Shown here piece after piece: positions 47,154 through 57,092 of a stretch of DNA of 64,000 bases. How positions within the stretch are numbered: the first letter of the stretch is position 1; each line of letters opens with the position of its first letter. Source of the DNA: Bugulina stolonifera. Taxonomy: Eukaryota > Bryozoa > Gymnolaemata > Cheilostomatida > Bugulidae. The notes beneath the pieces were generated by a model that ran no database searches, was not told the origin of the DNA, and was given only the letters and a program-made list of their open reading frames with translations. The stretch covers positions 5,450,496 to 5,514,495 of the forward strand of contig OW285193.1 in NCBI GenBank assembly GCA_935421135.1, written 5' to 3'. The translations under genes and the position numbers were made by a program.

Positions 47154-47816
47154 TGTAATGGTTTCTGTGATTTGGTGCGGTCGTCCTTGGACGACTATCG
47201 ACCCAGAAATGAAGTGCCTATGAGTGGTAATAGGACTTCGCATTACATGAAAGATCGAGCGGTCTCAGTAGCCCAAATACTACCAAAGACGACCCATCTG
47301 ATCTCAAGTCCGACCTTCAGACTATACAATGAAAGAGAAAGATCCGACCTAGTAGGCAGTTCGCTAAGCGAATGACCTGGCAAAAGGAAGTGAAAATCTC
47401 TGTATCAAGTATAGATGTGTCTTTATTGAAAGCCAAGTGAAGACTGAGACAATGAACAGTAAAACAGTGCCCTTTATATAGTATAAGGACTTCCGGCCGA
47501 CGTGACGTCGGGAAAAGACGACGTGTGGTCGTCCGGAAGTTGCGCAACAAGATGGCCGCCGGAAGCCCGACGGCCGACCCAAAATAGGTCGGGTTCTACA
47601 AAAGTTGCTTATAATGGTCCAATTCATGTACAAAATGAATATCAATGGATTCTGAGAGGTCGGGCCTCTGTACATGGGTATAAAAGGCATTAAAAGACTT
47701 AGATATAATCATACAATCATATATAACAATATAAGAGTAAAGTACAAGCAGATATATACATGTATGCACGCAATAATGAGTGTCAGATGTAAGATACGAC
47801 TGGGCGTACCATCACA
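47154..47816 (-). repeat. 3' LTR, 663 bp
   Basis: Same length and sequence as the 5' LTR (constant offset 4,448). TATA box at about 47472-47482 and AATAAA at 47422-47427 on the minus strand. It would end element transcripts and could also start transcription leftward. Confidence 0.9.
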
Positions 47817-47828
47817 TAGCCCCCTCAC
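47817..47828 (-). other. Polypurine tract
   Basis: Minus strand gtgagggggcta sits directly against the 3' LTR and just after the ORF stop. This is the expected place and composition for the plus-strand primer of reverse transcription. Confidence 0.65.
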
Positions 47829-47829
47829 A

Positions 47830-50800
47830 CTAGGTCATGGGTGTCTCTAGTGTCAAGTTAAGAAGGGTACGGTACAGTGTAGATTCTCTGGATACTATAT
47901 CCAAGTCTGCTTGTACAAGCTGGAGTTGTCGGGGGCGGTTTAGATGCTGGTTGGCTAGTTCACGAAGAGCTATTTCTCGAGCATAGAGAGGTTCCAGGTG
48001 TTGGCGTAGAGTGTCCCCCACCTGTTGACGGCTGGCAAGGTAGTGAATCCGTGGCTTGAGTTCAGCAAGTTGTTGCATGAACGACGGATCCGGAGATGCA
48101 GGACGTGTGGCATTCGGCTGAGTTAGTACAGGAGATGCAGGAGGTGGGGACTGGACGGCAGGAGAGTCTGGAGTGGCTCGGAGTAGGTCCCTGGCAGGTG
48201 TATAAGGAGAGCGGTGCGGTGAGACCTCTAGTGTGGGCCTGGACTGCAGTGGTTCGATCAGTAGAGTCGGGGAAGCTGTACAAGAAGCTGCACATGAGAC
48301 CTTGGGTGGAGAGCCTTCGTAGAGAGGGCCTGGCTGAGGAGCAGGCATATTTTTCCTTGGAGCAGGCCTTGTCTTCCAAGAGGGTAGACGTCCGCGTCGG
48401 CCAGGGGGGCCGACACTTACTGCGGAGGTACTAGCAGGAGGTCGCCAGAGAGAAGGTCCAGCAGGAGTGGTAGGCGACGAGGAAGAGGAGGAGGTAGCAT
48501 CAGAAGGTGCGGAGTCGGGGGTCTGTTCTGGAGATGGGCTGTGCCGTCTCTTGGGAGGTCGCTTCCTTGTGGAGGAGGAGCTGGGCAAATAAACTGGTTT
48601 ATTTGTCCCCGACTGTCCGTCCATAGTAGGACGACATGGCAGAAATGGTGGGGGATCCTTTACGCCCCACCATTCCATGAGGGCCCCATAGCTGGGCCCG
48701 TCCGTGAGGAAAAGACGTTTCCCACAGATACTGGATCTCCGACTGAAGTGATGGCCTAGAGCATCACGGCTAACTGAGCTGCGTCCGCAGCGACAGTAGA
48801 AGCGGGCAAAGTGCTGCCAAATGTGAATGTTCAGTCTCTTGAGGGTGCCGGAGAAGCCACACTTTGCACATTTGAGGTTAGGTTGACTCCTTCTAGCCAA
48901 GTCGTCTCGGGCTTGTTGAGTGAAGGTACTAATCCATGGCTTAGTGGCTCCGGAATGCTGGGACGACTCGATGGGCAGCTTGTCAGTGAGTTTGTGCAGC
49001 TTAATTGTAGCTAACTTCAGGGTAGAGGTAACAGGAAGTGGAGTGGGTGGAGGCGTGCCGTCTGGCGTGAGCGTCTTCCGTAGAGGAGATGCATCTACAA
49101 CACATAATTCATCTGATGTGTAGCCTCCGCCTTCTAACTCATGCTCTTTCCTGTGAGAATGTTCAGGGGAATTCTCCTCTGTCCCGACTGGTCTATGCCG
49201 AGTGGGGAGGGAGAGAGAATTCATGCCTGACAGTCTCACAGGTGTTGATTGTACCTCTAATTCTGATTCGGTCCTTACTGGTAACACTGAGATTTGCTTA
49301 CCTTCAGCCGTGAAGACAGGCTGATTGGAGTGATCCATACTAGGAGGAGTAGCCGTCTCGTCTGCACGAGAATGAGAAAGGATACGAGTGTTGCTATTAA
49401 CTTCACCAGTGACACGAGGAGTGCAGGAGTTGCTACATGTAGGAATACATGTGCTTCGGTGAAGTGCTGGACGAGAAAGGACTACTCGTCTGTGAGCTGT
49501 CGTATTTATACTAGCCGAGGGATGAGCAATTGGCTCAATTGTAGGCAATGCCTCAGGCACATTTTCTTTGTTCGACTCGTCAAATAAGCGCGGGAACACG
49601 GCAATAGTTGCCTTCGATTGCTTCTTATCCGCTTTAGGGGATTTCGAGAGTTCGGCAATCTGTATCTTCGGCTGAAACTGTTCGGCAATGCTAGATTCCG
49701 TACAAGAGCATTTTGCTTTGTGTACTTGAACTGCTGGCAGTATAGACTGTATCTCCGTCATTGGGATTATGTCTTGAGGTTCGGCTACGCGACATTTCGC
49801 GTCCTCTGGATCAGGTCGGGCTGTTGAAACTTGAACATTCTTCGAGAGGTTCAGAGGTAGCTCTCTGGTTTGGTCCAGCACGGTTTGCTCCGTGTCGATC
49901 CTCAGGCCGCGGACTTGGACTGTAGTGTCTGGCAGTTCTACACACGATAAGTCGTCCGTCGGGGCATACTGAATTTGGGCGGGAATCAATTGCTGATTAG
50001 TGTCGGGTCTGGACGTGGCCAGATCCTGTTGATCCTTCTGAGTTGAGGATAGGTCGGGTTTACCTTGTGAGGTTTGGTCCAACGGGGCGGGACATATGAG
50101 TCGTCCTTTCAGCCTTGGGGGGTGATCTGTGGTCACGTCGGATGTGTCCGGCTTTGAGTGGGGTCGTTTCTTGCCTGGTGTTGGCCTAGTGGGTTTAGGT
50201 TCATCCACTGTGACGGGTGTAGGTGACGCCGTCGGCCTGGAGTGTGATGGGCTAGTTACCCGTGGGGTTTTCTGTTTGGAGTGGCTACTCTTGACTTTAG
50301 GATTAGTGGGTATAGGTTCTTCCACTAGGACGGGTTCTGATGTGTCCGTCGGCCTCAGTGGACGACCATTGTGGTTTGGTCCACTCTTCTTGGGTTTGGC
50401 CTCAGTAGGAATGGGTTCATCTACTGGGACGGGTTCTGATGTATCCGTCGGCCTTTGTGGACGACCATTGTGGTTTGGTCCACTCTTCTTGGGTTTGGCC
50501 TCAGTAGGAATGGGTTCATCTACTGGGACGGGTTCAGATGTATCCGTCGGCCTTTGTGGACGACCAATGTGGGGTGGTCCACCTTCTCCTTGCTGGGCTC
50601 CAGTAGGAATGGGTTCGTCTACTGGGACGGGTTCTAGTGTGTCCGTCGGCCCGTCATCTGTGCCTTGACATTTCTGTAGGAGGGTATGTAGGGCTTTCCG
50701 TAGGAGGTCGGCGGGAAGCTCCTCTTGTGGCTTTGGAGGGTTGGCCTTGCCACCCTTGTTACTCTGGAAGGCTGTTCCGGTTTCCAGGGCTTCCTCCATA

Positions 50801-51267
50801 TCATCGGGCTGTAACCATGTGTAGTACCAGCGTAGGCCACGGTCGTGGACTGAGAGGCAGAACTTCTCTACAGCCCACTCCTCCAAAGATGCAGGGGGTG
50901 CTCCTTCAAAGGCTGTTGCCATCAGTCTGCGGATGAGAGCTGCATAGTCTCTGAGTGACGTGTGGGCTGGCTGTTCCAGGGTGGACAGCTTCCATCGGGC
51001 TTCTCTGGCAGATAGTCCATACTGTTCCCTCAGTCGGGAAAATATCTCTTCGACTGATCGGGGTCGGCCGCATTCTTGTGCGGGCCCGTGTAGGGCGGCT
51101 CTGAGCCGTATGAGGCGTGCTCTGTCATTCCAGTTGCAACGCTCTGCCATAGCGGTGAAGTCTTCTATGAAGAGTTCGACGTCCTCTTGTCCGTTATAGC
51201 TGAGTGTTTTGAGGTCCTGCTCGGCTTGGTACATCACCTGCTGAAGCAGGTTCCTTATCCGGTCCAT
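47830..51267 (-). CDS. Gag-type protein of the LTR retrotransposon (1,145 residues)
   Basis: Residues ~1-170 fit a Ty3/gypsy Gag capsid region (VELFIEDFTAMAERCNWND, LRAALHGPAQECG, SLRDYAALIRRLMATAFEGA, AVEKFCLSVHDRGLRWYY). Residues ~200-350 hold about five copies of a 30-35-residue Pro-rich repeat (TDTSEPVPVDEPIPT). The middle is Ser/Thr/Pro-rich and looks disordered. Around residues 815-880 is a zinc-binding pair, LKCAKCGFSGTLKRLNIHIW-QH then FYCRCGRSSV...LGHHF...SICG, in place of the usual CCHC knuckle. The C-terminus is again Pro-rich and ends with a helical HLEPLYAREIALRELANQHL segment. The frame is intact, with no enzyme domains. Function is presumably particle formation and RNA packaging (inferred). 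Confidence 0.85.
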   Translation of the reverse strand: MDRIRNLLQQVMYQAEQDLKTLSYNGQEDVELFIEDFTAMAERCNWNDRARLIRLRAALHGPAQECGRPRSVEEIFSRLREQYGLSAREARWKLSTLEQPAHTSLRDYAALIRRLMATAFEGAPPASLEEWAVEKFCLSVHDRGLRWYYTWLQPDDMEEALETGTAFQSNKGGKANPPKPQEELPADLLRKALHTLLQKCQGTDDGPTDTLEPVPVDEPIPTGAQQGEGGPPHIGRPQRPTDTSEPVPVDEPIPTEAKPKKSGPNHNGRPQRPTDTSEPVPVDEPIPTEAKPKKSGPNHNGRPLRPTDTSEPVLVEEPIPTNPKVKSSHSKQKTPRVTSPSHSRPTASPTPVTVDEPKPTRPTPGKKRPHSKPDTSDVTTDHPPRLKGRLICPAPLDQTSQGKPDLSSTQKDQQDLATSRPDTNQQLIPAQIQYAPTDDLSCVELPDTTVQVRGLRIDTEQTVLDQTRELPLNLSKNVQVSTARPDPEDAKCRVAEPQDIIPMTEIQSILPAVQVHKAKCSCTESSIAEQFQPKIQIAELSKSPKADKKQSKATIAVFPRLFDESNKENVPEALPTIEPIAHPSASINTTAHRRVVLSRPALHRSTCIPTCSNSCTPRVTGEVNSNTRILSHSRADETATPPSMDHSNQPVFTAEGKQISVLPVRTESELEVQSTPVRLSGMNSLSLPTRHRPVGTEENSPEHSHRKEHELEGGGYTSDELCVVDASPLRKTLTPDGTPPPTPLPVTSTLKLATIKLHKLTDKLPIESSQHSGATKPWISTFTQQARDDLARRSQPNLKCAKCGFSGTLKRLNIHIWQHFARFYCRCGRSSVSRDALGHHFSRRSSICGKRLFLTDGPSYGALMEWWGVKDPPPFLPCRPTMDGQSGTNKPVYLPSSSSTRKRPPKRRHSPSPEQTPDSAPSDATSSSSSSPTTPAGPSLWRPPASTSAVSVGPPGRRGRLPSWKTRPAPRKNMPAPQPGPLYEGSPPKVSCAASCTASPTLLIEPLQSRPTLEVSPHRSPYTPARDLLRATPDSPAVQSPPPASPVLTQPNATRPASPDPSFMQQLAELKPRIHYLASRQQVGDTLRQHLEPLYAREIALRELANQHLNRPRQLQLVQADLDIVSRESTLYRTLLNLTLETPMT

Positions 51268-51580
51268 GTCGGTAGGGTGTCAGGTAGTGAGTAAAACTGC
51301 TTTGGTTTGTTAGGCCGTGTCGGCCTAGTCGACGTACTGAGTACCGTCAATCTGTTCTGGATCCGAGGTCGGTCTTTGATTGAAGATCCGGCGTAGGTCG
51401 GGCTACATCCAGCGGAACCACGAGAATTATGGGTGCACTTTAGCGTTTGTCACCTTCTCGTATCCAAGGTTCCCGGGTCCGAGTCCTAAATCGCCGTAGA
51501 AGTATTGAAGAATGAGGTCGGCCGGTCACCCGAGTCCGAGGTCACCTTCCTTCTCTTCGTATCGTAAGAGTACGACCTTA

Positions 51581-51600
51581 GAATCCCACCGCTGCCACCA
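51581..51600 (-). other. Primer-binding site, tRNA-Leu
   Basis: The plus strand reads gaatcccaccgctgccacca, one base from the LTR edge. This equals the 3' end (T-arm, acceptor strand and CCA) of an animal tRNA-Leu as I recall it (AAG/UAG-type isoacceptors), so the minus-strand RNA would pair with it over about 20 nt. Confidence 0.8.
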
Positions 51601-51601
51601 A

Positions 51602-52264
51602 TGTAATGGTTTCTGTGATTTGGTGCGGTCGTCCTTGGACGACTATCGACCCAGAAATGAAGTGCCTATGAGTGGTAATAGGACTTCGCATTACATGAAA
51701 GATCGAGCGGTCTCAGTAGCCCAAATACTACCAAAGACGACCCATCTGATCTCAAGTCCGACCTTCAGACTATACAATGAAAGAGAAAGATCCGACCTAG
51801 TAGGCAGTTCGCTAAGCGAATGACCTGGCAAAAGGAAGTGAAAATCTCTGTATCAAGTATAGATGTGTCTTTATTGAAAGCCAAGTGAAGACTGAGACAA
51901 TGAACAGTAAAACAGTGCCCTTTATATAGTATAAGGACTTCCGGCCGACGTGACGTCGGGAAAAGACGACGTGTGGTCGTCCGGAAGTTGCGCAACAAGA
52001 TGGCCGCCGGAAGCCCGACGGCCGACCCAAAATAGGTCGGGTTCTACAAAAGTTGCTTATAATGGTCCAATTCATGTACAAAATGAATATCAATGGATTC
52101 TGAGAGGTCGGGCCTCTGTACATGGGTATAAAAGGCATTAAAAGACTTAGATATAATCATACAATCATATATAACAATATAAGAGTAAAGTACAAGCAGA
52201 TATATACATGTATGCACGCAATAATGAGTGTCAGATGTAAGATACGACTGGGCGTACCATCACA
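51602..52264 (-). repeat. 5' LTR, 663 bp
   Basis: Runs TG...CA on the minus strand. Carries a TATA box (tatataaagg, at about 51920-51930) followed ~50 bp later by an AATAAA signal (about 51870-51875), placing the R region between. I found no difference from the other LTR. Confidence 0.9.
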
Positions 52265-54780
52265 ATATTACTAAAATATTACCAATATTATCATGATCTA
52301 GATTATAGACCTCATGCAATGTAATTATTAGTTTTTTATGAGGGAAGCTACTGTCTACATACATACATGTACAATGTATGTATCACACTCAGCTTTCAGC
52401 TTTCATTTGGAGTTACCTCCTCTCTGTTGTTTTTACGATAGGTTATCCGTGAGCAACTGTTTAAATTAATGTGTAATGTTGAATTTTTCAGTATTGATGT
52501 GTGCAATCACTTCCATTGCATTATTGAGCTTTTGGAGTTGTCTCCTCTTTGTTATTTATTAAATGATTTTGACACATCATTTGTAGGCAACAGGAACTTT
52601 TATATTTCTTGTAAGTTAGTATGAATACACTTAAATTATTATATACCAACCTTCTTAGTAGCTGTGTATACCTTTCAAGCAGGTGATCTCTGTAATTGAA
52701 TACTACTGATAGTTGTGATATATAAACTAGTATGGTTAAAATATGTGCCTGCACTGTGGATATAATATAGACCTTTTACATCAGCATGCGCTACTGTGGG
52801 ATAAATACCAACAATTATAGTGGGAGGAAGATGAATCAGTTTGTCACAAAACCGTCTCTCTTACCCACAAACACAGTTCAACTTAAGGTTATGTAACTGG
52901 GGTCTGAATTTTCTTTCGAAAATTTTCCCACATATTTAACCATGTCTGAAAGGGCCTGGACAGCTTTCAGTGTTAGCATTAAGTCACATGACGCAACGTT
53001 ACAGGGGTTCAAAGACCGAAAACAGCGCTATGAAGTTTGCCTGCTGTTACTAGAATAATTTATTTTTCAGTTGAATTATTGCATAATATTGTTAAATATG
53101 CATGAATGTTTACCTAAGCTGGTGTTATGAAGAGATAAAATAAAATAATGGCCTCCAAGAACTTTTTCTTATGCTGGCTTTTTCCCTGTAAAACCTTATC
53201 CAAGTTTTGTCTTATTTGTAGAATAAATTCTTTTCCAAAAGGTAAACTATCATGTGCAGGTGTTTCTATAAGGGTTTAGGAACAGGTAGGATAGTATTAG
53301 ACTGCAGGACACGTATATCATGTGAAGTTATCCCCTCTTGATTTTGGCCAATTTACGTTGCGTTATTCACATTACTTTGGCATCAACTATCTCACTTCAC
53401 TTTGCAGTAGTAGCCAATTTATTAATAGTTTTAGCTCAATTGAAGCATGAAGAAGCGGGCTTGTCTTTGATTAGTTATTTGGCTTTGTGGATGCTTCAAA
53501 AACTCTGGGAAATCCCTTTTTTGAACCACAATCAAAATTAAAATTAGCAACTTTTGGCGTCAACTACAGCGAAATAGAGCAGCATTTGCTCAGATATCTA
53601 ACGAAATTCATTTTCAGCGAGCTTTCATCATGGGGGCTACATATAAACAAATCCTTAATAATTCAAATAAAGCTCTTAATAAAGTAGATTTAAAATACTT
53701 GTTCAAATTTGAGAAAATAAAATATTAAGTTGCTAATTTAATTTGACATGCAGCTATTCAAAAGAAGCTCTACAGTTTAAAAGGTTTTATAGTACTGGTG
53801 GAATGATTTTCCATTGTAATGTTACTAAATATTGAACATCCACTCATCCTAATGCTGCTAACTGGCTTAAAAACGATCAACTTTTCTATTTCTTATAGCC
53901 ATTTTGTTTTTATGAATGAATGTAGGCGGAGCTTCCGGAACCTGTCAGTTGCTTAGCAGCAAGGCTTTCCCTTAATTGAAAGGTGGGATAACTCCTTGTA
54001 AACGGCGCATATACAAGCCATTTAGACCACCACAGAGCTGCATACTGTACATGTAATTATTCAAATATGAGACCTAGGATCAAATCATTGTTTTTTTGCA
54101 CATTTTGTTTTGTGTTGGCTTTTAGACTGCCACTAGCTGCTGCTAAACAACCCAACAAACATATCTAGCAGAATAACTTCCCTTATTCTTTCCTAGAACA
54201 GTGGATATATGTATTTTATAAGAACATACACCACACATATGTTTTGCATGGGATATTACATAATTATACAAAAACAGAAAAAAGCTTGTTAAAACATGCA
54301 TTATATGTTAGCCATACACCATGTAGTACTATGTCAACGAGATTGATTATTCTTCTGCATCTGTAACATTGTGTCATGCCTTCACGACGGAGTTCCCTGT
54401 CTAGCCATTTCATTCATAAAATTGGAGCTGTGTAAACCGACCCCAAAATTACTATGGGCCATAACTTGAAAAATATTTCTCAAGCCTTCCTAATTTTTTT
54501 CTTATGCCTTTCCAGGTAGTAATGCCTATATAGTGCTAAAAGGAATTTTATTTTTGAGAACCCCAGTTACATAATCTTAATCAAGGAGTTGTGCTACCTT
54601 ATACAATAATAGATTAGGCATTTAGTAAAATAAAATTTATGACATTAAATTTCACCTCCTACCTCAATATTCTGGGTGAATTAATCAACTTTAATTATAA
54701 ATGTAAATATAATAATGGGACACTCCAGGCCCTACACATTGTCTTATAATAAAAAGTGTGTACGGTAGTAAAACTCATAG
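52265..54780. other. Intergenic, no gene recognised
   Basis: AT-rich sequence with two direct copies of a ttggagtt(a/g)cctcctctttgtt-type motif at about 52410 and 52530. No exon with convincing splice sites was found. Confidence 0.35.
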
Positions 54781-54799
54781 CAATGTAATTTACATTGTT

Positions 54800-55135
54800 T
54801 CTTACCTGTCTCCAGTCTGTCCTGTGCGGATAGTGGGTGTCTTCCGTAGACCAAGCTCAATTAAGCTCCTCCATCTAACCCTATGCTGTGTGTCCTCTAT
54901 TCTTAGATTACAGGATTTGTGGTCCTTCCTGACTGTGTCCATCCATCCATGTTTCGGTCGTCCACGCATCCCATAAACCCCCTTGATGTCATCCTTCTTG
55001 TTTCACCGGCACACATATCAAAACCACTCCAGCCTTCTTCTTTTCATTAGGTCTGCTATTGCTGTGACCTTTGCTTCTTCTCTGATGCTCTCATTTGTTC
55101 TGTGCTCTTCTAGGCTGATTACAAGGCATCATGCT
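54800..55135 (-). mobile_element. Degenerate LINE fragment
   Basis: On the minus strand the translation IREEAKVTAIADLMKRRRLE followed by WFDMCAGETRRM and a later GWTQSGRTTN is a decayed form of the RRLRWFGHVxR...RGRPkxRWxDxV region near the C-terminus of LINE-encoded reverse transcriptases. Several ligand and frame positions are lost. Confidence 0.65.
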
Positions 55136-56997
55136 AATTCCCTTGATCTCTGTAGACAATGATCATTTGATCGTATATTGTATGCATTTACAGTGTAGAT
55201 ATCTATGGTGATGTGCATGTCTAAGTGAATAAATAAAAAGATTGTGAATAGTTGAAGCAATCCATTAACTTTTTTATTAAACCTTTAGCAAATTAATCGT
55301 TCTTAATTAAATAAATTGTTCATGTAAATTGTTCGCTACACGTAGACCTATCCTGTTCCCAAACTTCGCAATCAGTAGTCAAGTAGTTTGTGTTCAGGTG
55401 CCTACGTGTGGACAAGTACATGTAAGTATTTTAGTTTGTAGAACAGTGAACTGTGCAATGTCTATTTAGCTACATGTGCAAGTAGTCTATATCTGACATG
55501 TGAATAATTATGCATGTACATGTACCTGTGATATTGTTTACTTGTTGACTTGTGTTATTTTTACTATTTGAACTAGAGTAACTCTGATTGGTTATCAAGT
55601 TGCATAAATGGAGTTATGTAGTTGATATGGACAAATACAGTAAAGTATACAATAACAATGCCTAGCTAATTATAAACACTTGGACTAACAGTCGGGTCGG
55701 CCTTATGGCCTAATAATGCAATTAAGATTACTGTTTATCCAGTTAAGAGTTAGAGTTCTGGTTTCTGCTGTTTTAGCAAGTAGTCTAGACACAGTACTAT
55801 AATGTTAGTGTTCCAGGGTGGTCGGACCTCGGCCCTCGGCTTTGTCCCTTAGGAGTTGTCCGGACCACTACAATTTATCTTTATTCCAGTTTAAAGAATA
55901 CATGTAATAATAATTGTTGTACACATGCATATTTGCAACTACAATTTACATGTACAATGTACATGTGTTGGAATAATAATTTACTGTCAATGTCGATGTC
56001 TTTGTTTGTGTCACAATATCCGTTTATGTCAATGACTTTATGTGGTCTGTTGTTTTTGCTTATCAAGTATAACCACAACCATTTGCTTGCTGCTACACTT
56101 ATATACTAATGTCTGTCACCTGTTATAACCAATAATCAGTTAGTGTGCAAACGTCAAACATTGAAGTTAGATTTACAACAACATGACTGTACATGTACTG
56201 TGCATCTTGTACATTGTACATATACAGTACATGTATATACTGCGCAATTTTTATGCTATAAGACTTAACCCTATGCTAGGCAACAGGCATCAACTCATTT
56301 TATGCATTTAGTGATGTACTCGTCACACAGTGGTACAAAGCACATATTTTTTTATTTCATGTATAACATAAATTTCATCACCTGCTTCTATTTGTGAACG
56401 TGATGAAATGGTAGAATGCTCTTTGATTGTTACTATGTCTTCACCTATGATCTTGATTGAGTGTTAAAAATATACTGTACATAGTACAGCATGAGTTCTT
56501 TACATTGCATGTCTAAACAGAGAGCAAGGACAGACAATGCAATCATGACAAAATCTAACCAATGTTTAATTAAGTTCTCGGTTCTCAGCTATAAACTAGC
56601 ATGCAATATAATTATGTTTGACAGTAAATCTGCGTAGTCATTTCCATTGTCATGTTGCATATTTTTCAGTTAACACATTAAAATATTTGTTGTACGTTAT
56701 AGCATGTACTTTTTGGTTTTAATACTACAATAGTTTTAGGTACAATGTTGTGGTCGTTTGGAGATTGCATATTACTCTAAATTATATATTTTTGTCCGAT
56801 GGCAATAGTTAAAGACATAATAATTATGTAAATAATAACAGAACTAAAGAGTATTAGCTCACTGCTATCTAATGCGACTCTTTTTACTCTGAAATCCATA
56901 ATTTGTTATTAATACGCCTACAACTAGCTACTATATACTCCACTGCTGTTTAAAATACAGAGATCAACTTTGACATCTTCTAATTTATCATAACAGG
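55136..56997. other. Intergenic / 5' region of the sulfotransferase gene
   Basis: Contains acatgtacatgt clusters at 55505, 55950 and 56190-56240, and a GC-rich palindromic patch at 55815-55870. No promoter element can be assigned. Confidence 0.35.
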
Positions 56998-57092
56998 ATG
57001 ATTTTGTCTGCTCAGTATAGAAACCGGATTTGTTTTGGAAGGATACCATTGGCTATCATCATAATGTTTACTGCCATGGTGTACCTGATTGG
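56998..57092 (+). CDS. Sulfotransferase exon 1 (start and membrane anchor)
   Basis: ATG follows taacagg. Encodes MILSAQYRNRICFGRIPLAI and then IIMFTAMVYLI: a basic tail of about 15 residues, then a ~17-residue hydrophobic helix. Ends in phase 2 at GG|GTAAGT. Confidence 0.65.

Larger units (their letters stand above)
47154..52264 (-). mobile_element. Non-autonomous Gag-only LTR retrotransposon
   Basis: Complete structure on the minus strand: 5' LTR (51602-52264), tRNA-Leu primer-binding site, 334-nt leader, one 1,145-codon ORF, polypurine tract, 3' LTR (47154-47816). Flanked by the 4-bp direct repeat atat (47150-47153, 52265-52268). The internal region is 3.8 kb. I see no protease, reverse transcriptase, RNase H or integrase motif, so it must use enzymes supplied elsewhere. 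The LTRs read as identical, so insertion was recent. Its GC content is clearly higher than that of the surroundings. Gag type suggests Ty3/gypsy affinity. Confidence 0.9.

Noticed and set aside
47317..47690. ORFs of 77 and 108 codons in the LTR (also at 51765-52138)
   Set aside because: Identical in both LTRs simply because the LTRs are identical; they run across the promoter and poly(A) region and look non-coding.
48096..51199. Several plus-strand and alternative-frame ORFs within the LTR element
   Set aside because: Shadows of the GC-rich Gag ORF; none has domain features or structure comparable to the 1,145-codon frame.
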